Part shown: positions 22,989 to 35,743 of the stretch, piece by piece
How the letters are laid out: each line of letters starts with the position of its first letter
Numbering within the stretch: the first letter of the stretch is position 1
Origin: Limonium bicolor
Lineage: Eukaryota; Streptophyta; Magnoliopsida; Caryophyllales; Plumbaginaceae
Length of the DNA stretch: 64,000 nt
Assembly: GCA_023374045.1 (NCBI GenBank)
Contig: CM041780.1
Span: 35,755,765-35,819,764, forward strand
Reading direction: 5' to 3'
Program-made: the position numbers and the translations under genes
The notes under the pieces: model-generated
Seen by the model: only the letters and a program-made list of their open reading frames with translations
What the model was told of the DNA's origin: nothing
The model's database searches: none

Positions 22989-23575
22989 TAGGGGTGTTCA
23001 TAACCGGTTAACCGGCTTTTCGGTTAACTGGAAACCGGTTAACCGGATTATCGGTTAGTCAAATTTAATAACCGTAACGGTTCATTTAGAAGCGGTTAAC
23101 CGGGACCGGTTAACCGTCGGTTTCGGTGCGGTTTTACCGGTTTAATGGTTAACCGAAATGATGTAAATTTATGTGTTTTTTTTCTTATAATTAGTAAACA
23201 ATGTGCGGTTTTTCCGGTTTTGGTGCGATATTAAACCGGTTAACCGCCGATTTTGATAAGATTTTATTGATTTTGGTATAATTTTAACCATTAACTATAT
23301 AATTGTACATTTATTTTTGATAAATCTAATGATTAACCATATAGTTTTATACTTATACTCAAAAAAATTAAAAAAAAATAAAATAAAATGCTTAAACGGT
23401 TTTTTCGGTTAACCGGATTCGTCAAAATCAATAACCGGAACCGCAACCGGAACCGGAAAACTAAACGGTTTCGGTTAACCGAACCGACAAATGACTTCGG
23501 TTAACCGGGTTTCCGGTTTCGGTTTCACCGGTTCCGGTTCGGTTTGGCGGTTCCGGTTTTCCATGAACACCCCTA
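22989..23575. mobile_element. hAT-like non-autonomous DNA transposon (587 bp)
   Basis: Ends are perfect 13-bp inverted repeats, TAGGGGTGTTCAT and its complement, flanked by the identical 8-bp direct repeat CTTAAAAC (22981-22988 and 23576-23583). Eight-base duplications and this end sequence are typical of hAT relatives. The interior is packed with GGTTAACCGG and ACCGGTT words near both ends, like subterminal transposase-binding repeats, around an AT-rich core. It encodes no transposase. It is absent from the related E2 LTR. Confidence 0.88.
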
Positions 23576-25355
23576 CTTAAAACCGTCCCCCCCCTTATAG
23601 ACAAGATATTTATGGTCTTGGTTGACCAACTTATTGACTTATGTTGACTAAAGCTTAAACTAGGCACTATTTGGCACTATTCGCAAATTAATGCACAAAT
23701 TTGTGAAATTTTTGGTTTCTCATTGATTTAGGCTTCCTAATGTGATACTAATTAGTACACATGTTGATAAAGGTGTATTCATGGGTATTTAGCCACTCAA
23801 AACTCATTTCTAAGACAATTTCTCAAAAAGGTGCTTTAAGGAGTCTTAAAGCACATTTTGTTTTTAAGCTTGTTTTTGAGCTTGGTTTTCTTTGGTAATT
23901 GATTTAACATGTCCATTAGCATGTTAATAAGGTCTTATAATGATATATGGGTGCTAATCAAAGTCACTCCAAGCTTAGAGCACATTTTTGCTTAAATTGC
24001 CCTTATGGCATTTTCTTGTGTTTTCCTTGGTTTAAATTGTCTACCAATGTTTCTAAGGCATGTTTTAGCCTTATTACATCATAAATTGATGTTTACTTAG
24101 CATACATAGGTTTGGGGTATTTCAAGTTGCCCCTGAGGGGGTCAGTACCTTTGCTGGTACGATTCTTTTATAGCCCCCAAGCTAACGGGGCTACGACGAC
24201 TAATTGTCGATAGCATGAAGTTGATTAGATACACAAAATAAATAAGAAGTGCAATAAACCACAAGCCACATATGAACAAACGCAGTTCACACACAATGAA
24301 TGACTTAAAAGTGTTCCCTTAATAAGTGAGTTAATCTTTTAACTCCATAGGTTATGATTCCTCTTAATCTCAGTCCATACTTATCTTACCTCAACCTTAA
24401 TCCTTATCTCAATCTCAATATACAAACCATTCTTTTAATTAGAATTGGTTGTATCTTATCTCAATGTTTATCTTTGTCGGGTCAAAAGTAACCCTAGCCA
24501 ATGAGCTATTAACTCCATTGGCTAAATAAATAACTAATCTTAAATTTGGGATTTAGGCGATCCCACCGCACCATCTTTATCTGCCTCCCACCCTGGACTG
24601 TAGCCCAAGGTAGCTGAGTCGACATTCGACTCTAGGCAACAAGTCCGAAGACAAGTCCTCAAGCGGAGGTCGGATCTGATTCAGATATCGACCCCCTTTC
24701 CTTAACATGCATGACCGGAGTCAGTCCCGGATTCCTCACTCCCCCCAAGTTCTAGTTAGTAGAAAGTCTTAAAGACGAAATGTTAGTTAAACCTTTCTCG
24801 GGTATTAACCAAGCAACAAATTTGGGAGTGAATTTCTTATCTCATCCAATGTTACTAAGTATTGTTAGTAACTAATCTCAAGGTCAAGTGTGTGTTAATT
24901 CAATGCAAATACACAAGAAGATAAATAGTCCGGTTGCATACTTTATCTTGTTTAGGTCGACGAAATTAAACAGATAACACACAAGCCGACGGATACCTCG
25001 TTAGCAAGCAGGCTACAAGAAAACCATACCTTACACCATCGGTTGTTCGATTGTTTAATTCCTCTTCTAAGTCCAAACCCTCAAATCCTAAACATTCATT
25101 CAATCGGGTGGTTAATTAATTTTATTTAACTTAGCTTAACTAATCACTAATGATTCCCGATTAATAAACACTAAGTCATTGTAGTTTAAACTTAACCTCA
25201 AAAACCACTCACTTCTCATTATTTCTTAAGTTTGTTTATGCCCCTAATGACGATTATATGTCAATAATTATGTCCTAACAATCTTATAATATCATTACCA
25301 AACAAGTCCCAACCTTAAAACCCCATTTTTCAACATTCTGTGGCTTTTTTTTGGT

Positions 25356-25537
25356 TGGTCCAGGTTTGTGTCCGAGGATGTAAACCCGGACCAATGCATC
25401 GCATAAGTTTCTGGATAGTTTTGTGACTGGTCCGGGTTTGTGTACCGGGATATAAACCCGGACCAAGCCACGGCATAAGTTTCTGGACAGTTTTTGATGT
25501 GGTCCGGGTTTATGTACTTGGTTACAAACCCGGACCA
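25356..25537. repeat. GGTCCGGG palindrome array in the E2 LTR
   Basis: Three units of GGTCC(G/A)GGTTT...AAACCCGGACC with spacers containing CGCATAAGTTTCTGGA. The inner sequence has changed from E1 while the complementarity is kept. Confidence 0.75.
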
Positions 25538-27248
25538 AGGCTAAACTTGTACAGAATTGCAATTTTTGACTTCTTTTGAACCTCAAATCTTACCCAATCT
25601 TTTCCTAACCTCTCCATAAGTATTCTAACATGTTTTCACATCATTTTAGCACCTTAAAATCCTCCTAATCCATCCACCAACTCATACCTAATTCCTTGAT
25701 CATTCACTCATGTTCTTACAAAAATTCCTAACACTTATACTTAGTTTCCTACACTTCTAACATGTAAACTTGCCTAAAACCTCAACAAGCCAAAATGTTC
25801 CTTCACAACCATTATGACCAATCCTAAAGCTTTATTACTCATTCCCATTTCCTTAACACAAACTTCTCAAACTTCCTCAAGGTTATTCACTCTAGCTCAT
25901 GCTTAAATCTTCACAAGACAACATACCTTATTTTACATAAAACTTTGCATAAGTTTCCTAACTTCTCTTATCATGGTTTTGGTACCTTAAATTCACCATT
26001 GTAACCCCTAGTTCCTTCTAGGCATCCCAAGGTCATACTAACACTCAAGAACACCTTAGTTTATCCATTTTCACCAAAACAACCCTTAATGTTTACTAGT
26101 ACCTCCTTTGTCATAAAACCTCCTTAAAGTCCTCAAAACATTAAGTTTCTCCACCAAATTTTGACATAGCCTACCTAGTATATTCTTATGCCCAAACACT
26201 TAGGTTTTCACCCCTAAACAACCAAGAACACTTAAATCCTCAATAAACATTCTTACACACATTACTACACCCAACTACACTACATCATAATATAGTGCAT
26301 AAACTTAAATTACTTGGCACTTAGGCCCTTAAATGACATAAATTTAACCACTGAACTTCCCACAATTAATAGCCTTCAACCTGCAAATACGCACATCAAT
26401 GCTCCCATTGCAATAATAGTGTTCTTGTAATTCACCTTAAGATTGTTTAACTATCTCAATTCTCATTTGCTCCTTAGTCAAAATTTCTCAAATATGATCA
26501 TGTTCTTTCTCCTAGGTTTTATAGCCCTTACTTAATGTAAACTCTAAGCTACACTTATCATCTATCTAAATCCATCCCTTAAACAATAAAACACCTTAAG
26601 GTAAGCAATTTACCTTGTTTTTCTCAAGTTTCTCTTACTCTCCTCCTTGGTTTCCTTGACTGATTTTCGGCAAGCACTATTGTTTCCCTTGCCAAATATT
26701 CTAATCAACATTCAAATACTCTAATGAGTGCTAAGGAATGCATCTAAACTTAAGGAATCATTCCTAGGTTAAAAAGAGTGCTTTAAAGCTTAAAAGTGGA
26801 TGATTACCTTTGAAGTCTCAAGATAGACTTGGGAAATGAATCAAAGAGGACCTCCACTAGTCCTTGGAGATTAAAACAAGCTAGTTCAAGGAATAAAAAC
26901 ACGACTCCATGAGAGGCAATTTTCGGCCATATGTAAAAATGAGAGGAAAGTTGATTTTTCTTTCATTTTCCTTACCTTGAATGAATGGAGAAGCAAATGA
27001 GCTCTTCAAACTGAATTTTCCCCCTTCAATGGAGGTTTCCAATGGCACCTAATTTGAGCTTTTGAAGATTTGAAAAGATAGGAATGGAGGCGTTGGTCTA
27101 ACTAGCAATAATCTATGATTAGTTTTTGATTTGGAGCAATATGGTGGATTTGGTGAGCAAGAGAAGATGGAGAATGGATGGAGCTGTAACTTATGGTTTT
27201 CTAGAGAGGAAGAAGAAGAAGAATACGGTGGAAGAAGAAGAAATGAAG

Positions 27249-27253
27249 AAAGA
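27249..27253. repeat. Target-site duplication of element B, left copy (AAAGA)
   Basis: AAAGA before the B 5' LTR is repeated exactly after its 3' LTR at 60125-60129. Confidence 0.88.
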
Positions 27254-28957
27254 TGAAATACCCCAAACCTAGTTATGTTGTTTAAACACCTAAATAGGGT
27301 GTAATAAGACTAAAAAGAGTCTTAGAAACCTTAGTAAACAAATTTAAACTAAAGAAAACACAAAATGTGCTTTAAAGTCAATAAGAGCCAAAAGGTGCTC
27401 TGAGCTTGGGATAAACTTGGGTAAGACCTAATGAGCCTACCAAGACCTCATTTATACACTAATGAATATATTAAACCAATTACCAAAGAAAACCAAGCTT
27501 GAAAACAAGTTTAAACACAAAATGTGCTTTAAGGAGTCTTAAAGCACATTTTTGAAAAATTGTCTTGTAAATGAGTTTTGAATGGCTAAATGTCCATCAT
27601 TACTCTTAAATATATATGTGTACTATATAGTATCACATTTGGGTGGCTATATTAATAGGAAATCAAAAATTTCACTTCTAAGTGCCTTGTTTAGGTGAAT
27701 AGTGATTTTTATAAGCTAGTTTATAACATATGTTGTATTAAGTAATTAAATTGACAAACAAAGACTAAAATACCCTCATTATAATATAGGGGGCGGTTTT
27801 CTAAGTGTGGTGACTCACCACTCTCTAGTTGATATAATAAGTAAGTAAAGAAAACTAATTAAACTTACTTTTTACTTTATAAGCATAAATATCTCTTAAA
27901 AGCAAATTCTATCTCATTCTCCCTTTTCCTTCCTTCATTTCCCACGGTCACAATCTTCTTCTCCCTTCCTTCTTGCTGTTCTCTCTCGGTAATACCACTA
28001 CCACCATAGAAACTCCACCTTTGACCTCTTGCTAAATCAAGCTCACTTGTCCAAATCAAATTCTAAGACCACCAATCTCTTCCTCTCGTCAAGCTCTTCA
28101 TTCCTATCTTCTCAAAACTCCAAGAGCCCCATTTCGGTGCCAAGGTGTTCCACCATTGAAGGAGCTTGAGCTTGTATTTTGACATATTGTTGATCTCCTT
28201 TGCTTCTAGGTAAGGAATCTCAAAGAAAAATCATGTTTCCTCCTTTTTACCTTGACCGAAAATACACATTGATATAGCTCTTTGTGTGACTTTGTTCTAG
28301 CTTCATTTCAACTCTTCATGGACTAGGTGGAGTCCTCTCTTGTTATATATTCAAACTCTTCAAAGATCAAGGTAAAACAACTACATTAATGTTTTTGAAA
28401 CAATGTAAAATTAGGGTTTACAATGAGATGAAGCTTATAGCTTGAATACTCATTATAATGTTTGTATATTGTTTAGAACTTGACAAGGAATCAAATACCC
28501 TACCGGTCTTGTAGTGAAACAAGAAAGGAAGTGTTTTGGAAAAGAGGTAAATCTACTAACCAAATGTGGTTTAATGCCTTAGGAGAAATGAGCTTATAAA
28601 TGCTTATTAAAACTACCTAAAGAGCAAATGGTAAATGACCTAGTAAATGTTCTCAAGGAGACTAGTAAAATAACATATGTCTTGTTGTATGTAATCGCAG
28701 GTTAAAGGCATATATATTGTGGAAATTCAGTGTTTATGATTTAAGCACTTTATGGGCCTAAGAGCCATGCATTTTAAGGGCCTAAGTGTCATGCAATTAA
28801 ATTATGCACTATATTGTGATGTAGTGTGAATTTGGTGAAGTTGTGTAAGAAGGTTTTCTTGGTGTTCTAGGGTGTTTAATGATGATAATATTGTGCTAAG
28901 GTGTAACAAAATGCTAGGAGAACCTATGTCGAAATTTAGGAAATGCATAAGGGGTTC
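27254..28957 (+). repeat. Element B 5' LTR, piece 1
   Basis: Matches 56317-58022 of the 3' LTR. The last five bases, GGTTC, are the left target duplication of C. No gene is present. Confidence 0.92.
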
Positions 28958-29890
28958 TGTTATAACCCGCATAATTCATACCTTGGGTTATATCAGTTGC
29001 AATGTTTTTCTAAGTTGGATTATTGATTTTCTTTGCTATCAGTTGGGACTCCGACGGTATTGTTTTATTTGAAGAGGGCAGGAAGGTCTTTTGCATAAAA
29101 CAATTAAGGTAATTGTTTTATTAGTTAATAAGGAGTGGGAGCCTTATTTAATTATTTTATCCATCTAATTATTTTTACATCGTCAGTCCATTCGTGAGGA
29201 GCGTCTCGATCGTGGTTTGAACGACAGTTTCCTCTCTTCCCTTCTCTCTCTAATCCCTCCTTTGCTGAAGCGTTGAATGATCTACTACAATCTGGTTGGG
29301 ACCTCTGCTGCTGTGTAATCCGTTGTTCGCCTTCAGGTTTGATTCTCGAAATTCAGATTAGTAATTAGAGCAATCCTCTGCAGTTTCTGATTTTGGATTG
29401 TTGTGATGAACTCAGCGGTTGTGCTCTGCGTTTGGATTTGTGTTCTGCGTGTGGCGGTGCTGCGAATTGCTGGAGGTTCTGTACTCTCGGTTTCAGGTTT
29501 GTGATGCAAAGTGTTACAGTTTTGTAATTGCAAAGTCTAGGGTTCTTCCGTGTTTCTGATTTTGGGATTATCGTTATTGTGAGGATTCAGTGATTGTGTT
29601 CGGGTCTGGTTGAAGAGCTGTTCGGGCTGTGCTGTTGATTCAGATCGTTGTTTTCTGCTGCTAATTGAGGTAGGTGGTTACTCGATTCAGTTTGGAAGTT
29701 CAGCCATGGGGATTGCAACGGTTTTCGTGTGTGATTTCGTTTGTGATGCCTGTTGGTTGCGTTTTGGATGGCTAAACCCCCATGGTTTCCTGTTTTAATG
29801 TCTGATTTGGTGTGTGTGCTTCATTGGCATTTTGAGGCATTGATTTGTGTTGTTTTTCTGCTCTGTTCGTCTTCTGGAAACTGCATTTTT

Positions 29891-30278
29891 CGCACTGTCC
29901 GAACTTCCGTCCGAGCTTTGAAGTTCGGACAGTGCGTTTCTGCCTTTCTGATTTGCGAGTTCGGGGTATGTCCGAACATCTGTCCGAACATGGATGTTCG
30001 GACACACCCTCAAGTTTCCCTCTGATTTAAAGTTCGACCTGTGTCCGAACTTCGAAGTCCGGACACAAGGTCGGACCTTCCGCGTGTTTTCCCGTAAAAC
30101 CTGTCCGAACATCCGTCCGAACTTGGATGTTCGGACATGCTGAACTCCTCTACCTGACTTCAACTCGACTTGTGTCCGAACATTGATGTCCGGACACAAG
30201 TTCGGACATTTGGCTTTCTCTGGTTTCTGAGTCTCGACTTGTGTCCGAACTTCAATGTCCGGACACAAGTTCGGACAC
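29891..30278. repeat. GTCCGAAC hairpin array in the C 5' LTR
   Basis: Six inverted repeats about 60-75 bp apart. The first has a perfect 17-bp stem, CGCACTGTCCGAACTTC (29891-29907) with its complement at 29920-29936. Later units have the form TGTCCGAAC...GTCCGGACA...GTTCGGACA. Confidence 0.88.
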
Positions 30279-30383
30279 CCCTCTGTTTTCAACGTAACTT
30301 CTTCGTTTGAACTCCGATTTGAGTGCCGTCTGCGGCATTGGATTCCTTATGTTCTGTACTACTGATTTATGAGAGTTTTGGCA

Positions 30384-30391
30384 TATATAAA
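30384..30391 (+). promoter_or_regulatory. Likely TATA box of the C LTR promoter
   Basis: TATATAAA downstream of the hairpin array, repeated at 37180-37187 in the 3' LTR. If it is the promoter, the hairpins lie upstream of the transcript start in U3. Confidence 0.5.
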
Positions 30392-31158
30392 TGCACTTTG
30401 CTTCTGTTTAAGCAACCCTTCTGTTTTGGGACATTGCACATTGTTTCTGAGCCGTGAATGGCTGGGTCGAGCTATTCCGTGGTATACCATGTAGACGTCA
30501 TTCTGAGTGTGGGTCATTCCCTTTCTGTTCTGTGGGGTTGACGAACCCTTTGGCTCTTTCGAGTCATTTCTGCGTTGCCGAGAGACCTGGTATGGTCTAT
30601 GGGTCTTCGACCCTTCTGAGTGTGTGCATTGTGTTTTGTCCCCTTTCTGTTAAGTGCTCTGACTGTTTCTGAAATGGGAACCCTTGTGTTCCACTCTACT
30701 TCTGTTTCTGAAAGCTTCTGACTATCTGAGAATTGTGCATAAGATGTTTATCTTCTCTTCTTCTGATTTCAATTGTTTTGAGCGACCTTGCTGATGACGG
30801 TCGCTGCTTACTGGGCATAGTTGTGTGCTCATTCCCCTACTTCTAACATTTTTGCAGATTGATCAGCGAGGATCATCTTGAGTTCTGGAGCTGTAGTGTT
30901 TAGCTCTTTTGACTGTTTAAACTTTTGTTATGACGTTGTAGCCTTCGGGCCTTCCTCTGTTTTGAGTTTCTGAATTCGGATATGTATTTGGAATCCGTTT
31001 ACTTCCGCTGTATTTGAATACTTTGGTTTACAATGTTAAGTGAACTCTGTTTTGGGCCTTTATTGTTTTTGATCGATTAGAGCCTTGCGTTATTGGTAGC
31101 AATACGCGGCGTGTAATACCCTTAACTCTTAGGCCGGTTTTAGGGGTGTTACATTTAG

Positions 31159-31170
31159 TGGTATCAGAGC
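31159..31170 (+). other. Primer-binding site of element C
   Basis: TGGTATCAGAGC five bases after the 5' LTR; initiator tRNA-Met type. Confidence 0.9.
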
Positions 31171-31284
31171 CAGGTTTGGCTTTCTTTGGTGTCTGTGGGC
31201 GTGTTTGCTTGTGTGAGAGTCAGTTGTGACAGTGGTTGACTGTATGAGTTAGTTCTGACAAGTTTTGGATTTGTATATCTCAGA

Positions 31285-34200
31285 ATGGCTCCTCGTAGGA
31301 CACCAGTGACCCCTCAGGGAGATGCTGCGGATGTAGTGCAGCAGTTTGTGACGCAGTTGATGCAGACGATGGCTGCAGCTGCTGGGGGAGCTGGTGGAGG
31401 AGCTGGTGGTGCTGGCCCAGCAGGAGCGAATGCTGTGGGAGGCCGAGTCCGAGCTCTCCAGGAGTTCATGAAGCTTAAGCCTCCATCCTTTGATGGCTGT
31501 GGTGACCCTCAGGAGGCGAGCCACTGGATTACAGAGGTCGAGGACCTGCTGAGAGTGATGGGGTCGGAGGATGACCAGAAGGGGACTTCGCTACGTTCCT
31601 CTTTAAGGGGGAGGCGAAGGAGTGGTGGCGCATGGTGATGGGTAGGCATCCCCAGCCTTGGACCTGGGATCAGTTCTGCTTGGAGTTCAACAAGCAGTTC
31701 TATCCGGATGTGTACAAAGACCAGAAGATCAATGAGTACAACCGGCTGCGCCAGGGGAGAGAGATGACTGTAGAGGAGTATGTGAGGAAGTTTGTGACGC
31801 TGTCGAAGTATGCTCCAGAGCCGGATGAGCACAGGAAGGCTCGTAAGTTTGAGAGCGGATTGAGGCCAGACATCAGGTCGGCGGTGACACCTCTTCGTCA
31901 CCGGACCTTCAGAGATGTGGCGGATGTCGCCTTGCTGGTAGAGGCGGACATCAGGGCAGACAGGCTGGCAAGGACCATAAGGGGAAGAGGCGTGCTGAGA
32001 GCCTCAGAAGAAGGAGGCTGCTCCTCTCAGAAGAAGAAGCAGATATGGAGATCGCCGGGGAGCTTCTTCATCTTCGTCCAGGGACGAAGTGTGGGTCTTG
32101 TGGTCGCTCCCATCCTGGTAGGGAGTGCTACAAGAAGACCGGTGCCTGCTTTAAGTGCGGGTCGATGGAGCACCGGATTGCTCAGTGCCCTCAGGCGTCC
32201 AGTAGAGGCTCAGGGGATAGAGGTACCGGCTCAGATTCAGGGGCGAGGTCCGATCAGAAGAAGCCTCAGACTCAGGCCCGGGTTTATGCTATGGCTGGAG
32301 AGCGTGATCGAGCGGGTGATCGCGTCATCTCAGGTATTCTCCAGATCCATTCTCGAGATGTGTTTTGTCTGTTTGATTCTGGAGCTACGCATTCCTTTGT
32401 CTGCTGTGATTTGTTGGGTGACCTTGGACTGACTGCTGTGCCTAGTGAGGTAGACTTGTGTGTGAGTAGTCCATTAGGTGGGGTTGCCCCTTGTGTGCTG
32501 GATTCTGTGTGTAAGGCTTGTCCCATAGTAGTTAGGGACAAGACTTTCTTTGCTGACCTCATCCCGATGCGGATGACCTGTTTTGATGTGATTCTGGGCA
32601 TGGATTGGCTAGCAGAGCACCATGCCCATATAGATTGTGCAGCGAAGAGGGTGGTGTTCGACTTGCCAGACGGGTCTCGTTTTGCTTTCTCTGGGAATGC
32701 AGTTCCATGTGCGCCGGTGATTGTGTCAGCGATGCAGGCAGCCAGTTTCTTGAGGAAGGGCTGCCAGGGCTTCTTATGTTATCTGCCAGAGGTGCGTGAG
32801 GGATCTAGCTTGGAGAGCATCCCGATTGTCAGAGAGTTTCCTGAGGTCTTCCAGGACGACGTGCCCGGACTTCCACCAGTGCGAGAGGTGGAGTTCACCA
32901 TCGATTTAGCGCCAGAGACTCAGCCCATCTCTAGGGCCCCTTACCGTATGAGTCCGGCGGAGTTGAAGGAGCTAAAGGTCCAGCTTCAGGAGCTGTTGGA
33001 TAAGGGCTTCATACGCCCTAGTGTTTCGCCTTGGGGAGCGCCAGTGCTGTTTGTGAAGAAGAAGGATGGGACCTTCCGTTTGTGCATCGACTACAGAGAG
33101 TTGAACAAGGTGACCATCAAGAATCGCTATCCCCTTCCGCGCATCGACGATTTGTTTGACCAGTTGGCGGGTGCCACAGTGTTCTCGAAGATAGATCTTC
33201 GTTCAGGCTACCATCAGTTGAGGATTAAGGCCGAGGATGTGCCTAAGTCCGCTTTTAGGACTCGTTATGGTCATTACGAGTTCCTAGTCATGCCGTTTGG
33301 TTTGACTAATGCTCCATCAGTATTCATGGACATGATGAACCGGGTTTTCAAACCCTATCTGGATCAGTTCGTAGTGGTTTTCATAGATGATATCTTGGTG
33401 TACTCCAGGAGCGCAGAGGAGCATGAGGAGCATCTGAGGATTGTTTTGCAGACGCTGAAGGATGAGCTGTATGCTAAGTTGAAGAAGTGCGACTTCTGGC
33501 TTGATCGTGTAGTTTCTTGGGACATGTGGTCTCGAAGGACGGTATCTCAGTGGATCCTGAGAAGATTAGAGCTGTGATGGAGTGGGCGAGGCCCACGAAT
33601 GTTGCTGAGATTCGCAGTTTCCTTGGGTTAGCTGGGTACTACAGGAAGTTCGTTGAGGGGTTCTCTAAGATTGTATCCCCGCTGACCCGTCTGTTGAGGA
33701 AGGAGATCAAGTATGAGTGGAGCGAGGCTTGCGAGCAGAGTTTCCAGGAGATTAAGAAGAGACTGACGACGGCACCGATTCTGACTTTGCCTTCTGGGAC
33801 GAGGGATTCGAGGTCTTCTGTGATGCGTCCCATAAGGGACTGGGATGTGTTTGATGCAGCAGGGTAAGGTAGTGGCTTATGGCTCGACAGCTTAAGCCCT
33901 ATGAGAAGAACTACCCTACCCACGATCTGGAGTTGGCAGCTGTAGTGTTCGCGCTGAAGATTTGGAGACATTATTTATATGGAGCGTCGTGTAAGGTTTA
34001 CACTGACCACAAGAGCCTCAAGTATTTGTTCACTCAGAAGGAGCTGAACTTGAGACAGAGGAGGTGGTTGGAGCTACTTCACTACGATTTAGAGATCCTC
34101 TACCACCCGGGTAGAGCGAATGTTGTTGCAGATGCCTTGAGCCGGAGAGGTGCTTCGGGTGTAGCTTGTGCCTTGTCAGGAGTTCAGAGGTCCGCCTTAG

Positions 34201-35698
34201 AGCTTCAGCGTATGGGAGTTTGGGTAGTCAGACCAGCCAGTGCCAGTGTGATAGCAGCGCTTCAGGTGCAGTCTTCGTTGGTCGACAGGATTCGGGTTGG
34301 TCAGGAGTCAGACTCAGCTTTATGTCGGATTAGAGAGGGGCTGTCTGCAGAGCAGAGTTCAGATTTCAGTGTCTCCAGCGATGGTTGTCTGCGTTTCAGG
34401 ACCGTGTATGTGTGCCAGACGATGCAGTGCTGCGCAGAGAGATCCTTCAGGAGGCCCATGGAGCGCCTTATTCAGTTCACCCAGGAGGGGTGAAGATGTA
34501 TCGAGACCTCAGAGAGTCATTCTGGTGGTCTGGGATGAAGCGTGATATCTCAGAGTTTGTCTCGAAGTGCCAGACCTGTCAGCAGATTAAGGCTGAGCAC
34601 CAGAGGCCAGCGGGTTTGCTTCAGCCCCTTCCCATTCCTGAGTGGAAGTGGGAGAGTGTGGGGATGGATTTCGTCATGGGTTTGCCCAGGACTCCTTCGG
34701 GTTGTGATGCTGTTTGGGTGATAGTTGATCGTCTGACGAAGTCTGCTCATTTTCTGCCGGTGAAGAAGACCTTCAGTGGAGCGCCTAGCTCGTTTATATC
34801 TGGATGAGATAGTGAGCTTCACGGTGTGCCTACTACTATTGTGTCTGATCGTGACCCTCGTTTTGTTTCGAGATTTTGGCGCAGTTTGCATAAGGCCTTG
34901 GGTACGAATTTAGCTTCAGTTCAGCTTACCATCCTCAGTCGGATGGCCAGACGGAGAGGACTAATCAGGTTTTGGAGGACATGCTTCGCATGTGTCCTGG
35001 ACTTTGGTGGTAGCTGGGAGCAGCATGTGACTCTGATTGAGTTCGCCTACAACAACAGCTTTCAGGCGAGCATTGGTATGGCTCCGTTTGAAGCGTTGTA
35101 CGGTAGGAGGTGCAGGTCCCCCATCTGTTGGGATGACCTGAAGGAGAGGGTCTTGGTTGGACCCGAGCTGGTGCAGGGAGCAGTAGAGAAGATCAGGACG
35201 ATTCGGGAGCGTTTGCTTGTTGCTCAGAGCAGACAGAAGTGCTATGCAGATCAGAGGCGCAGGCCGCTTGAGTTTGAGGTGGGAGATCATGTCTATCTGC
35301 GAGTGTCGCCGGTCAGAGGTGTGGTCCGGTTTGGGAAGCGTGGAAAGCTTAGCCCAAGGTTCGTTGGACCGTTTGAGATTCTGGAGAGGATTGGCCCTGT
35401 GGCTTACCGTTTGGCTTTGCCACCTGCTTTGTCTGCTGTCCACGGAGTTTTCCACGTGTCTATGTTGAGGAAGTATCTGCATGATCCGTCTCACGTGATC
35501 GACTACAGCCAGCTTCAGCTGAGAGAGGATTGCAGTTTCGAGGCGGTGCCTACTCGTTTTAGCCAGGGATGTCCGTCGGCTTCGTAGTAAGACCCTGCCT
35601 ATGGTGAAGGTCCAGTGGTCAGATCAGCTAGAGAGTGAAGCTACGTGGGAGCTCGAAGATGAGCTGCGTGCCAAGTATCCCTCCCTGTTCGAGCAGTA
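31285..35698 (+). pseudogene. gag-pol: Gag-pol polyprotein of element C, multiple frameshifts
   Basis: ATG at 31285. Gag has an Ala/Gly-rich N-terminus, then the capsid fold (WWRMV, FYPDVY, MTVEEYV), with a frameshift in a G run near 31610 and another near 32050. Two knuckles follow, [13 protein letters not shown] and [14 protein letters not shown]. Protease [10 protein letters not shown] is intact. RT is open to about 33510 with YPLPRIDD and VFIDDIL. Further shifts occur near 33510, 33800-33870, 34390, 34790, 34920 and 35570, breaking RNase H (TDHKSL) and integrase (HP...CQTC finger, MDFVMG, VSDRDPRF). The tail ends TWELEDELRAKYPSLF, a segment found in chromodomain-type gypsy integrases. A frame spanning gag knuckles through RT (32045-33577) is uninterrupted. 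Some breaks may be assembly errors, since the LTRs look young. Confidence 0.92.
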
Positions 35699-35730
35699 AG
35701 GTGAGTTAATCTCGAGGACGAGATTCTTTT

Positions 35731-35743
35731 AAGGGGGAGGTGA
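35731..35743 (+). other. Polypurine tract of element C
   Basis: AAGGGGGAGGTGA directly before the 3' LTR, preceded by TTCTTTT. Confidence 0.85.

Larger units (their letters stand above)
19375..24116 (-). repeat. E1 5' LTR, right piece (U3 side)
   Basis: Continuation of the E1 LTR after element A. It begins with the right copy of A's target duplication and ends at TGAAATACCCCAAACC read on the minus strand (24116). Joined to 1887-2672, and without A and the hAT-like insertion, the LTR is about 4.9 kb, similar in length to A's LTRs. It is homologous to E2 (24117 onward) and more distantly to the B LTR. No gene is present; short open frames are chance. Confidence 0.8.
24117..27253 (-). repeat. 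E2 LTR, left piece
   Basis: Second copy of the E-type LTR on the minus strand, starting AGTTGCCCCTGAGGGGG, which aligns with E1 near 2600. The U5 end is missing because E1 inserted here. It contains the uninterrupted target site of element A (GGCTACGACGACTAATTG near 24190). It is interrupted by B after 27253 and resumes at 60125. No gene is present. Confidence 0.75.
28958..31153 (+). repeat. Element C 5' LTR
   Basis: 2196 bp, nearly identical to 35744-37951. Contains a six-hairpin array (29891-30278) and a TATA box at 30384. No gene; the open frames over the array on both strands are by-products of the inverted repeats. Confidence 0.93.

Noticed and set aside
23461..23667. A minus-strand frame rich in Gly/Thr/Pro at the right end of the hAT-like element
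   Set aside because: It is produced by ACCGGTT/GGTTAACC repeats and crosses the transposon end into LTR sequence.
28872..29072. A 66-codon frame crossing the B LTR / element C junction
   Set aside because: It spans a transposon insertion boundary, so it cannot be a conserved gene.
29891..30278. Regularly spaced palindromes resembling a CRISPR array
   Set aside because: Units are imperfect, spacing varies, there are no cas genes, and the array is inside a plant LTR repeated at both ends of the element.
29795..30292. A 165-codon minus-strand frame with repeating VRTSKFG-like words (and the matching frames at 36592-37134 and 38304-38564)
   Set aside because: It runs over the GTCCG/CGGAC hairpin arrays. 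Palindromic repeats create similar frames on both strands, and B, C and D versions do not keep one frame.
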